Of a DNA stretch of 64,000 bases, positions 55,656 to 64,000 are shown piece by piece (within the stretch, counting starts at the first letter, position 1; each line of letters opens with the position of its first letter). The stretch covers positions 5,704,001 through 5,768,000 of the forward strand of contig CM069869.1 in NCBI GenBank assembly GCA_036172665.1. Reading direction: 5' to 3'. Made by a program: the position numbers and the translations under genes. The stretch comes from Prosopocoilus inquinatus. Lineage: Eukaryota; Arthropoda; Insecta; Coleoptera; Lucanidae. The notes under the pieces are model-generated. The model was given only the letters and a program-made list of their open reading frames with translations, was not told the origin of the DNA and did not search any database.

Positions 55656-57298
55656 AGAAGCTCATTTAAAACTTGATTTGCCTAAGTTGCTTGCGGAAAA
55701 TTTACGAAAATATGAGCGCAAAATTCTAATAAATTATAATGAAGTAATTGTACCTTCTGATTCAAGGAATGTGAGGTATTATTGCCTTGATCCAACTGAA
55801 TTAAAGAATTTCCAAAGAAACACATGATGTGGCCATCAGGATAACGGATTTTACACTTTATTCGGCAAGATTTTTGGTTATTTAGGTTTGGATCCTTTTG
55901 AATTCTGTAAAATTTTTGATTGAAAATTCAGTCAATAAATAAATTCAATATTCCAAGATTTTAGAAAATCTGTCACTTAGATAACATATCAGGCGAAAGT
56001 ACAACTTTTTCTGAATTTTGAAATTTATCAAGAAGCCTTTATGCTTTCCTCAAAATAATGGAACCCTTAGTAAAAATAGTTAGGTCGGAACATTTCCAAA
56101 CTTTTAAGTAGGCATTATCTCTTTTATTTCGTATTATAAATAAAGTATTCGTAAGATTCAAAATTCGAGGTATTCGTGATTCGGATTCGAACAAATTTAG
56201 GATTCACCTCACCTCACATATTCAAGACACGATTTACTGGTCTTCACCCTGCCTGGATTACAAAAGTTTTCAGGTACGGGCTGTTTTATTTTATGAAAAT
56301 CAAGGTTTGGTTTGAAGTAAATTTGAGTATCTTTAGAATATTCCCTAAGTATTTAGGGGTCTTGTTGAATGTAAAGTTGCATGCATTGAATAAGAGTTGG
56401 CAACGTCTCCTGTCTACTGCCTTATTGTAGCGGCACTATGCAATGAATGATGTTAAAAAACATTAGCTTATTACAGTTCAAATTACACAAGCAATTAACG
56501 TACTACACTTATTTTTATAAATAACACTTTATTATTGTCGCCCAAGATGCTCGCACTATCGCTCGCTCAATGTAAATTTCGAATTGCGCGCTGTCCTTCT
56601 TTTAAGACCAATATCTCGTTACAAGAAACGCCTCGAACGCTATGGAAGTAACACGAACTTTCTCGAACATTCCAAACAGCAGATGGCGTGCCTTCCAGAG
56701 AACGCATAACATTCCGTTGACACATAGAAAGTGTCAGTTAACTAAGAGATGGCTCCAATTGTCCAAATAATAAATTTATTAACGTCTAACTGTAACAACA
56801 TACACAGGCAGACAATGAAGGTTGATAACAATAGTAAATGTAATAATTAATTGTGTTACTACCAAGCTAATTATAAATAACACAACAGATCTGCTTTTGA
56901 GTGGTGTTATGTACATTATGATGATTTTTAATGACTGGAGATAGTTTGAATTTGGCTGCGTAAACATTGAATACTCATATTCGAGATCGTATTGATAGTT
57001 GGTAGTCATGTTGCTAACAGTAACCAATAAGATCTTTAATAAACGTTTCGCTCTGCGTTAATTCCGCTTCATGGGGACCCACACTCAGTGTTAAATTTTA
57101 GAGTCGACGTATTATTTTGACAATTGGTGAGTGACAGACAACGTAAATACAATTTAGCGCGGCGGTAAATTCAAACAATCCTCAATCAATAAAAAAAAAA
57201 ATACATTGTACATGATTTTCTGTTGTGTCACAATAACATTAACTCAGTACAGTTTATTGGTGTTAATTTTGGATGGTTCGGAGTTCATAAAACAAAAA
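55656..57298. other. No gene named; weak open frame near 55657-55827
   Basis: After the right terminus an open frame reads KLDLPKLLAENLRKYERKIL and RYYCLDPTELKNFQRN to 55827. It looks protein-like but has no domain I recognise. It could be a relic of the DNA into which the element inserted. The remainder is AT-rich with no supported feature. Confidence 0.3.
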
Positions 57299-57439
57299 AC
57301 AAAAACAAAACAAAATGTGATATTTTATACTGTTATAAGCCGCTGACTGGGGTGCCGAGTGCCGATGTGACATTGACATTCGGCACCCCAGCCTGCGGCT
57401 TATAACAGTAAAAAATATCACATTTTGTTTTGTTTTTGT
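57299..57439. repeat. 141 bp near-perfect palindrome
   Basis: The left half ACAAAAACAAAACAAAATG, then CTGTTATAAGCCGC and CTGGGGTGCCGA, is mirrored on the right with only a few mismatches (TATAC against TTTAC, CTGAC against AGGCT). Arms are about 65 bp around a short centre near 57366-57374. It could be a MITE or a hairpin RNA source. A simple A/C-rich run makes up the outer 25 bp. Confidence 0.9.
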
Positions 57440-59447
57440 ATTGCGGTCATAAATGACGCCCGAACGGGTGAGAGTTATATCGGGGTGCGCTAAAACCGTT
57501 CATAAATTCAATTTCAAACTAGACGCACCTTGCCCTTAAAGCGTTCTAAAATCGCAAGGGTGTAGCGCTCGGTGTGCGCTCCCAACTCCCCGGGTCAGAA
57601 GCGAGGTGAATTTCGCCCGACATGCGCAATATGTAAAATCATAGGTGCCTTACAGATGTGAGGCGAGACAAATTGAATACCTTATAAAATAAAATATATT
57701 TATTCTCCCTACTGAATGTAATTAATTTCTTTAAAGGATTTTGATATGATTTGTTTTTGGAACCAACAAAATTAAATATGGAACAAGGGTTAACTTCAAT
57801 AAGATTTAAATATTAAAGAATGTCTGTATCTGTAATACTCAGATTCAAGTAAGAAAATTAAAAATAAAAAATTGCACCACTCGGAGAACGTCTCTAATTA
57901 TTCAGAATTTTACCACACACTCGCAACGCTGTGGGCGAATCAGCCGTCATTACCCTCGGGGTAACGCTCTACCCTACACTTTCCATTTTTGAACGCACTC
58001 CTGTATAATGCAGAATTCGGTGTAGATGCAGATGAAAAGCATACCATCCGTATAGAGTATTCCAGAGAGAATGCGAAGAGTTCCATGCATTTCTAGGGAA
58101 TACGAAGTACGTAAACGTCACCTCAGTGAATCACATTTTATCATTACTCGAACCGAAGTCTAAAGAGATCAATTTGAAGATACACAGTTTTAAAAGTCAG
58201 CTAATGACTTTTGCTCAATAGGTACACGAACGACGCCGACGGTTGAAAAAGTCAATCCATAACTGCACCAATAGACAGTTTTGTAAGTAATCGGACCGTG
58301 GTCTAAATAAGCTATTTTAAAATATAATTAACAAACAAATGAAATAAACGATATATGTCGCAAATCTGTGCTCTCGTACATTACAATAATAAACAATCAG
58401 TTCATTAAAATAATAAAGCACTTAATTCTATAGAAATCAGATAAGTGAAAATCAGAATTCCGAATCTCATGTTCACTAGAGAGAGACTCACACTTGTCGA
58501 AATTACATTTACTGATCGATAATGATAACAACTCTTCAAGGAGTTACATCCTTTGTATAGGCCTATCCCCGCATTCGAAAATAAGTATTTTCCACAACTC
58601 ATACAGGACTCGAGTGATATCTGCCGAGATTAAAAAATGTGTTTTATCTGTAAATATGCCTACCTTCTCTAATTAACGAGATAGTGAATTCAAATGTTTG
58701 TTTTGTCGAGCCTACTTCCTCAAAAAAAAAAAAAATTAAGAAAATCGAAAATCGAAAGGTTCGCAGCACCGCATTCCCGCGCCGGCATTTAATCAAACAA
58801 TAATTTTTTTTTATCGCGACGTTTTAAACCTTAAGAAATTTATTGAGCCTAATAAACAAACATTCTACTACGCACTTCGTAAATATGAAATAATCGCGTT
58901 CGGCGCCAGGTGACGATTAAATTTTTTTTTTTTGTACGGGTTGCAAGGAACAGGATGATTAACACACATCCGTTTGATGTTTGATAAATCCCAACCATAC
59001 CGTTTCGAGAAAGCAGAAAGAAAAATAGACCGTTCGATTGTGATTATGATACGGTTGACCGGATTTCCTTCCCCAAGGAAGCTAAGTAGCTGGTTGGGTT
59101 ACGTTCGAGGAGACGGAAGGCCCGAAATCTTCGTTCCCACGGAACACAATGGAACCGAACGTCTTAAGAAAGGACACATTGCGTCTTGTGTTGTTGAGGA
59201 TCGACCATTGCGATTATATAAAACCAGTTTTCGTTTCATCCGCAATTTCTTATTGTGTTGTTAATGTCCCTTCCTTGTCGTCCTGATTGTAAGGCAGAAG
59301 TTTTATTGCTGTGCTTTTTTTCCGCAAACTGTCCAACTAACACAATAACTTTTAAATAAATCCTAGATTCCTGTAATCACAGATGTCTTTTGGGAATGCG
59401 ACCTGCACTGACCAAATTATAAAGTGGCATGATTAAAATTAATATTT
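57440..59447. other. No gene recognised; candidate TATA promoter near 59214
   Basis: CGATTATATAAAACC at about 59210-59224 is a strong TATA-like match, followed by TTTCATCCGC. The open frame across it (58974-59264) has no recognised domain. The segment 58145-58330 is one copy of a short repeat (see 59448). No other feature is supported. Confidence 0.3.
58145..58330 (+). repeat. About 185 bp dispersed repeat, copy 1
   Basis: It matches 59448-59640 in the same orientation through GTTTTAAAAGTCA, AGTAATCGGACCGTGGTC and AATAAGCTATTTTAAA-type blocks. The match is moderate, with several indels. Confidence 0.6.
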
Positions 59448-59640
59448 GAACCGAACTCTAAAAGAATCAATCAAAAATTTGAAGTTAGATAGTTTTAAAA
59501 GTCAATTAAAGAGTTTTAACCAGTACATGAACCGAGCTCGAAAATAAATCAGTCTATTACCGAATGAACCAATGAGAGTGAGCTATTTTGTAAACTAGTC
59601 GCGCCGTGGTCAAAATAAGCTGTTTTAAAGTAAAATTTGA
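59448..59640 (+). repeat. About 185 bp dispersed repeat, copy 2
   Basis: The partner of 58145-58330, with AGTTTTAAAAGTCAATTAA and CGCCGTGGTCAAAATAAGC. It lies directly upstream of the decayed gypsy element and may belong to the DNA it inserted into. Confidence 0.6.
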
Positions 59641-59764
59641 GCGCAGATTGGAATTAGGTTTTGCATCCGAAACCGCACGGAAAAATGTGGAAGACGTCAG
59701 AACTTTGTCAGGAAGTTCAATATTAATGATTAATAAGCAAGAAAAACTGGGAAAAAGCCAAGAA

Positions 59765-60335
59765 AATTAAAGCCCTGTCATCATTGTGGCAATGGACAAA
59801 TTGCGTGGCGAAAAAAATGCAAATTCAGAGACGCCATTACTGCAACAAGAAAAGACATATACAAAGCTTGTTTCAAAATATGAAGAAATATAAAAAAAGA
59901 AACAATATAAAAAAGCGAGTAAATCAAAGAACTGTAACTGAGTTGAAGATGACAAATGTGATTTGTATACTCTTAATTTGATCCATGCAGTTCAGAAGAA
60001 TGAAGAAAATTACGGCGAATGTCAAACTGAATGGAATGCAAGTTCTGATGGAGGTGGATTCTGGTGCAGTATGTATTCAAAGAAATTACAAAAAGTGGCG
60101 CTGAATTTACAGACATGGATTCAACAAGAAATTAATAGTTCGGGTGAGACGGTTACTAAAGTTCATTACAAAAACTTAAAAGTTGTTGTTTCGGATGGTG
60201 GAGGTTATGATTTTGTTGGGAAGAAATTGGTTTGCAAAATTGAGTATCACAATAAACGGAGTGTGCAGCATCAATAAGGACTTGCACACTTTATCACTAC
60301 TATTATTTCAACAATACCCTACAGTTTTTGGAGAG
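59765..60335 (+). pseudogene. Gypsy Gag zinc knuckle and protease remnant
   Basis: Reading across frames gives PCHHCGNGQIAWRKKCKFRD (an eroded CCHC zinc knuckle) at about 59770 and VNGMQVLMEVDSGAVCIQ at about 60025-60075, where DSGA is the aspartic protease active site. A later RMVEVMILLGRNWFAKL matches the LLGRNWL motif at the end of the protease. QQYPTVFGEKL follows and leads into the reverse transcriptase, which is cut here by the solo LTR. Several stops and frameshifts are present. Confidence 0.75.
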
Positions 60336-60339
60336 AAAC

Positions 60340-61692
60340 TGTTACAGTCGATTTTGTTATTACGCATTTATTTCCGATTCGGCTAAGAACTGGCAACGTT
60401 GCTACTGGACGCCTACCGGCAACGCTCGGCGTTGTGTCATCTGGCAACGCTGTAACATTCGCGGCAGGAAGCGATTCTTTCAAATTAATAATTTCTTATT
60501 GGTGTTTAATCTCCGTCTTCTGACGTCATAATTTTCCCATTGGTTTGGCCATTTTGTGTAGTCTATAAAACGGAAATCATCTTCTTCAGCGGCCATTGTG
60601 TATTACGGGCATTCCTTCTTCTGACTCGGGCGAGGGCAGACGCATATTCAGTGCTATCGACGGTTTGTGTTTGTTTAAACAAAACCACTTTTCTACGGAT
60701 TTTCCGGAAGCAAATATCTCTCCCGAGTCTTGTGGAACGTTTATACGTTCACGTCCAACGAGTTTGCTAAGTAGCAGGTATGTTTAATTAATTCGTTCGT
60801 TACACGTGGTTAATGGTTGTTCTTTCCGCCCCCTTTCAGAGTCGTTTGTTTGTTGTTGGTTATTGTTACTGATTGCATTAGTATTAGTACTGAGCGTTGG
60901 TATCAGTTCCCGAATGGGTATGTGAACATTTCGAATACGAAACGCACCTGTGTTTGAATCGCTGGACTCCGTTGCGACATTAGAGCGAGACAGACATCTG
61001 GAGTTGGACCGCCGTTGGCAGCATTGCTGATTGAAAATCGTCTTGGAACGAAGCGGCGCCTACCAACTAGTGACATCTTACGCTTCTCGCAGGAACTGGA
61101 GCTCAGCTGAGCGACAAAGAGTGACGTATACCATTATTATTTTGATTCGAATTGCATGCCGACTATTTTACCGGACACGAAAGCAACTTACGTATTTAAT
61201 AGTTCGTAACTTAGTTTAATATTTAAGTAACGTCTACGTAAATTTCGTGGTGTCTTTGGAGCACCGATTGTGAGGTCAGATCTGTCCATCCCGCGTATTA
61301 TGGTTATCATTTAAAGTTTTGATAGGTTACAATTTAAACATTGTTAAATTTTGTTCAACTAGTGTATGTGTGTGTTAATAAACACCGTATCACTGAACGT
61401 GTTTTGCTTATGTTAATCTCCTACTTTGAACGCATCAAGAGAGGAAAAATCTCCTGGAGAAAATTGAGAATACTTCAAGCGCGCACATTGAGGCCTTGGG
61501 AAAGCATCAAAGTGTGTTTGACAATTGGGAAGGTAATTCCCTGGCGCCCTATTTGTTTATATTTAGTTACCCCGCCCATTCTCCACCAAGTTCAGCCGTG
61601 GCAACCAGTTGTCCAAAGACAACGCTATCTGTTACCAGTATTACGATGTTGGAATCCAGGAGTATTAGCTTTTAAATCTTTTGGTGGTAACA
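60340..61692 (+). mobile_element. Solo LTR, 1353 bp, with AAAC target duplication
   Basis: The sequence starts TGTTACAGTCG and ends TGGTGGTAACA, so it has TGTTAC/GTAACA inverted ends. It is flanked by AAAC on both sides (60336-60339 and 61693-61696). Removing the LTR and one AAAC rejoins the host gypsy pol exactly in frame (VFGEK then LDKFFGDR), strong proof of the boundaries. It carries a TATA box (TATAAAA, 60564-60570) and an AATAAA at 61377-61382. A solo LTR results from recombination between two LTRs. Its parent family is not present elsewhere in the window. Confidence 0.92.
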
Positions 61693-61696
61693 AAAC

Positions 61697-62031
61697 TAGA
61701 CAAATTCTTTGGCGATCGAATTCAGCTGGAGTTGAAGGAAGATGCATCGCTTGTTTTCCTGAAAAGCAGGCGAGTTCCTTTCGCCCTTAAGCCAGATGTA
61801 GAAGAAGAACTAGAGAAATTACTTCAATGGGAGTTCTTTAAGCGTGATTATTCGAAATGCGTCAATGACCGTTGGCCATTGATCATTTCAAGAAACTACG
61901 ATGGGAAAAAAATGTGTGGAGACTACTGCAGTACGGTGAATAAGGCGTTGATAAAACTCATATCCGTCGAAGATGATAACCTTATTGCCACCCGCCACGA
62001 TGTTTTCGAAACTGGATTTATCCCAAGCTAA
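61697..62031 (+). pseudogene. Gypsy reverse transcriptase, N-terminal region
   Basis: The frame starts after the target duplication with LDKFFGDRIQLELKEDASLV, then FLKSRRVPFALKPDVEEELE and VNDRWPLIISRNYDGKKMCG. These are the approach and motifs 1-2 of the reverse transcriptase (RxVPFAL, DY after CG). It breaks near 62020, where the catalytic LDLSQA-like region (FIPSXPCVDEE) is eroded. Confidence 0.85.
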
Positions 62032-62110
62032 CCTTGTGTTGATGAGGAGGCAGCCAAGATCCTTACACTTAATACTCATAAAGGATTGTTCCAAGTGAAC
62101 CGTCTTCCTT

Positions 62111-62302
62111 TTGGAAGTTCAATCGCACCAGGCTTTTTTTCAGATTACTATGGATTCGTTAGTAGCTCCAATTCCGAGTGCAAAGGTATATTTGGACGAT
62201 ATCATTGTATTCGGAAGAAATCAAAAAGAACATGACAGTAACTTAAGAAAAGTCTTGGATAAATTACGAATTACAACAAATCTAAATACGAATTTTTATT
62301 GA
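62111..62302 (+). pseudogene. Gypsy reverse transcriptase, catalytic YLDD part
   Basis: After a frameshift in the FGxxxAPG...FFQ segment near 62140, the frame gives PSAKVYLDDIIVFGRNQKEH with the intact YLDD box (62189-62200) and LRKVLDKLRI. It runs on in another frame with YLGYIIGEEEVRPADRRMKA to about 62440, where a small insertion interrupts it. Confidence 0.85.
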
Positions 62303-62443
62303 AGAATATCGTATATTTAGGATATATAATTGGAGAAGAAGAAGTACGTCCTGCAGATAGACGTATGAAGGCAATTAAAGAAGCCCGAAGACCCACGAAT
62401 AAAGAAGAACTGCAATCATTTTTACGAATGGTAAACTTCTATA

Positions 62444-62712
62444 TCCGTGGTTGACTTCTTGACTGCCGGTTGGAACCGCGTGTCTCGGATTTCGTCTGCT
62501 GCCGACGTTTCTTTCTTCATTGCAGAAGAACTTCCTCAGGGCTGCTGCTGGTGGTGCTGCTGTTGCTGATGCTTCTTCTAAGTCGATGAGACTGTCTCAT
62601 AGTCTTCTGCAATGAAAAACGAAACGTTGGCAGTAAAAGAAATCCGAGAGACGCGATTCCAATCGGAAGTCAAGAATTCAACCATGGACGACGGCCGCGG
62701 AAGCTTTCAAGT
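62444..62712. mobile_element. 269 bp inverted-end insertion with 12 bp target duplication
   Basis: TAAACTTCTATA flanks the insert on both sides (62432-62443 and 62713-62724), and removing it restores the gypsy frame (VNFYNSFLKDKS). The ends are inverted copies over about 80 bp: TCCGTGGTTGACTTCTTGAC at the left and TCCATGGTTGAATTCTTGAC from the right, with 24 unpaired bases after it. The centre has CTG/GGT-rich repeats. The long duplication and inverted ends are similar to what Penelope-like insertions leave, but the class is unproven. Confidence 0.8.
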
Positions 62713-62879
62713 TAAACTTCTATAACAGTTTTCTAAAAGATAAATCGACTATAGTTGAGCTACTGCGCAGATTATTAGATAATAAACCAAGGCAATGGAC
62801 CGAACTAAAAAAAAAGCTTTATGCGAATTGAAAGGTCTATAGAGATCAGATTTAATTTTAACGCACTATGGTGAAAACA

Positions 62880-63158
62880 AAGAACTAGTCGTCAACTGTG
62901 AGTGATGAAATTGCCGTAGTCTTAGTTCATAGGAATAAAGACAAAGAGAAACCAATAGCTTTCCGGTGTCGTACGTTGGGAAAATCTGAAAGAAAATACC
63001 GCCGAATAGACAAAGAAGCTTTGGCGATTGTTGAGGGAGTTAAATATTTTCATCAATACGTCGCCGTCGCTGGAAGAAAATTTACAGATCATTGACCTCT
63101 TTTAGGACTATAAACACCAAAGAAGCCGATTCCGACGGTTTTGTCACCTACTATGTTA
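62880..63158 (+). pseudogene. Gypsy RNase H remnant
   Basis: Blocks NKELVVNCDVSDEIAVVLVH, KPIAFRCRTLGKSERKYRRI, KEALAIVEGVKYFHQYVAVA and GRKFTDH match RNase H of a gypsy element, including the Asp, Glu and Asp of the active site. A stop follows FTDH, and another frame continues to about 63158, where the second small insertion begins. The motif KENANADCLSR survives downstream at about 63380. Confidence 0.8.
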
Positions 63159-63159
63159 A

Positions 63160-63347
63160 GATGGTTGAATTCTTGGCTTTCAGTTGGAACCGCGTGTCTC
63201 GGATTTCTTCTGCTACCGACGTTTCGTTCTTCATTGCAGAAGAAATTCCTCAGGGCTGCTGGTGGTGGTGATCCTGCTGCTGCTGGTGGTGTTCCTACTG
63301 TATCTTGTTAGTCGTTGAGACTAAGATAGTGTTTGACTTTGAGTGCT
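63160..63347. mobile_element. Second inverted-end insertion, one end only
   Basis: GTTGAATTCTTGGCTTTCAG through CATTGCAGAAGAAATTCCTC matches the left part of the insert at 62444-62712. CTG/GGT-rich repeats follow, but the right inverted arm is mostly lost. It interrupts the gypsy RNase H between MLRWL and NYILEYGKGKENAN. A target duplication is not clear. Confidence 0.65.
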
Positions 63348-63369
63348 TATAATTACATTCTGGAATATG

Positions 63370-64000
63370 GAAAAGGGAAAGAAAATGCCAACGCCTGATT
63401 GCCTTAGTCGAATTTTCAGACGATGACGATTCAATTAAGTGGCACCTCCGAAAAACACTATTGCTGGAATCTCAGAACAAGCCTGTTCCAGTCAAGGAGA
63501 TTCAGAAATGTACTCTGAAAGATGAAGATTTGGAGAACATTCTTTATTCGATTTGGCGTCAACGGCCGACGACAGAAATTTCTGAAGAATATGAACTATT
63601 ACACTGCAGAAAAAATAAAATATCATTAATAAAGACAGTTTGCTTTGGGGAAATCGATCAATAGCACCTGAAGTCACACGGGAAAGATTCTTGGAATTAT
63701 TATACGCAAATCATCCGGGAATCGTAGCTATGAAAGCGTGTGCTTGAAGCTGTGGTGGTCTAATGTAGATAGGGAAAGTCCATTAAATCCATGGTCCACT
63801 TTGCACGTATATTTCGCAGGCCCTAATAAAGCCAAAATTTACTAATTGTTGTTGACCCAATGTCAAAATGGCTTGAAGTAGATATTATGAAATGAGTCAC
63901 TAAGACTTCAGGAAAATATTTGTCAGATTGGAAATTCCAGACCTTATTGATTCGGATAATGGACGTCCTTTTGATACGAAAGAGCTTCACGAATTCTACG
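63370..64000 (+). pseudogene. Gypsy integrase N-terminal remnant, cut by window end
   Basis: The region reads on from RNase H with a linker (QKCTLKDEDLENILYSIW and LLHCRKNKISLI). Then NHPGIVAMKAC...WWSNVDRE marks the integrase zinc finger. At about 63820-63880, FAGPNKAKIYLIVVDPMSKW and LEV correspond to the first catalytic block (Asp replaced in this copy's DxxGP position). ISD.GRPF-like text near 63950 corresponds to the second. Stops and frameshifts are frequent. Confidence 0.7.

Larger units (their letters stand above)
59641..64000 (+). mobile_element. Second, decayed Ty3/gypsy element (runs off the window end)
   Basis: A gypsy-type pol is spread over this region in several frames: Gag zinc knuckle (about 59770), protease (about 60045-60240), reverse transcriptase (61697-62400), RNase H (about 62880-63430) and integrase from about 63450 to the window end. 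It is interrupted by a solo LTR (60340-61692) and two small insertions (62444-62712, about 63160-63347). It lacks a visible 5' LTR, and the 3' end lies beyond 64000. It is a different gypsy lineage from the one at 7.1 kb. Confidence 0.88.

Noticed and set aside
59215..59264. TATA at about 59214 as proof of a host promoter
   Set aside because: The motif is strong but isolated; no downstream gene, initiator or conserved context could be shown.

Overview
The window looks like repeat-rich intergenic or intronic DNA from an animal, most likely an insect and possibly a beetle. Supporting this are the AT-rich background, animal-type non-LTR retrotransposons with (ATT)n tails, Penelope-like elements with GIY-YIG endonucleases, a PIF/Harbinger element, a Ty3/gypsy element primed by tRNA-Leu, and many short inverted-repeat elements. 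I found no host gene I could name, no rRNA or tRNA gene, no CRISPR array and no bacterial-type operon. Almost all recognisable coding sequence belongs to transposable elements, most of it broken.

Layout. 1.4-3.9 kb: cluster of inverted Penelope-like (PLE) fragments. 6.9-13.1 kb: a TA-flanked terminal-inverted-repeat element split by a young Ty3/gypsy retrotransposon (7148-12544, LTRs differing at 1 of 328 positions, GTAT target duplication). 14.8-18.5 kb: a decayed LINE split by a PIF/Harbinger element (15393-16608, TAA duplication). 21.2-24.2 kb: two related inverted-repeat elements. 24.5-26.2 and 53.9-55.5 kb: two copies of a 1.7 kb repeat. 31.8-36.7 kb: LINE pieces interleaved with a second inverted PLE composite. 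40.6-42.3 kb: further LINE fragments. 44.5-46.4 kb: a 1.9 kb foldback element. 47.6-49.2 kb: a 790 bp tandem duplication. 50.9-52.7 kb: a 16-unit satellite with an exact 116 bp period. 59.6-64.0 kb: a second, decayed gypsy element, itself broken by a 1353 bp solo LTR (AAAC duplication) and two small inverted-end insertions.

The most interesting item is the gypsy element at 7.1-12.5 kb. Downstream of integrase and its GPY/F module, the same reading frame continues into a complete macro domain closely resembling the ADP-ribose glycohydrolase TARG1/OARD1, with the catalytic Lys and Asp motifs present, and then into a CCCH zinc finger that ends at the polypurine tract. This suggests a retrotransposon that captured an ADP-ribose-processing domain and a putative RNA-binding finger. 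This copy is defective: most of gag is missing, the gag zinc knuckle lies in another frame, and an in-frame TGA separates RNase H from integrase. Its near-identical LTRs nevertheless imply recent movement, probably using proteins from another copy.
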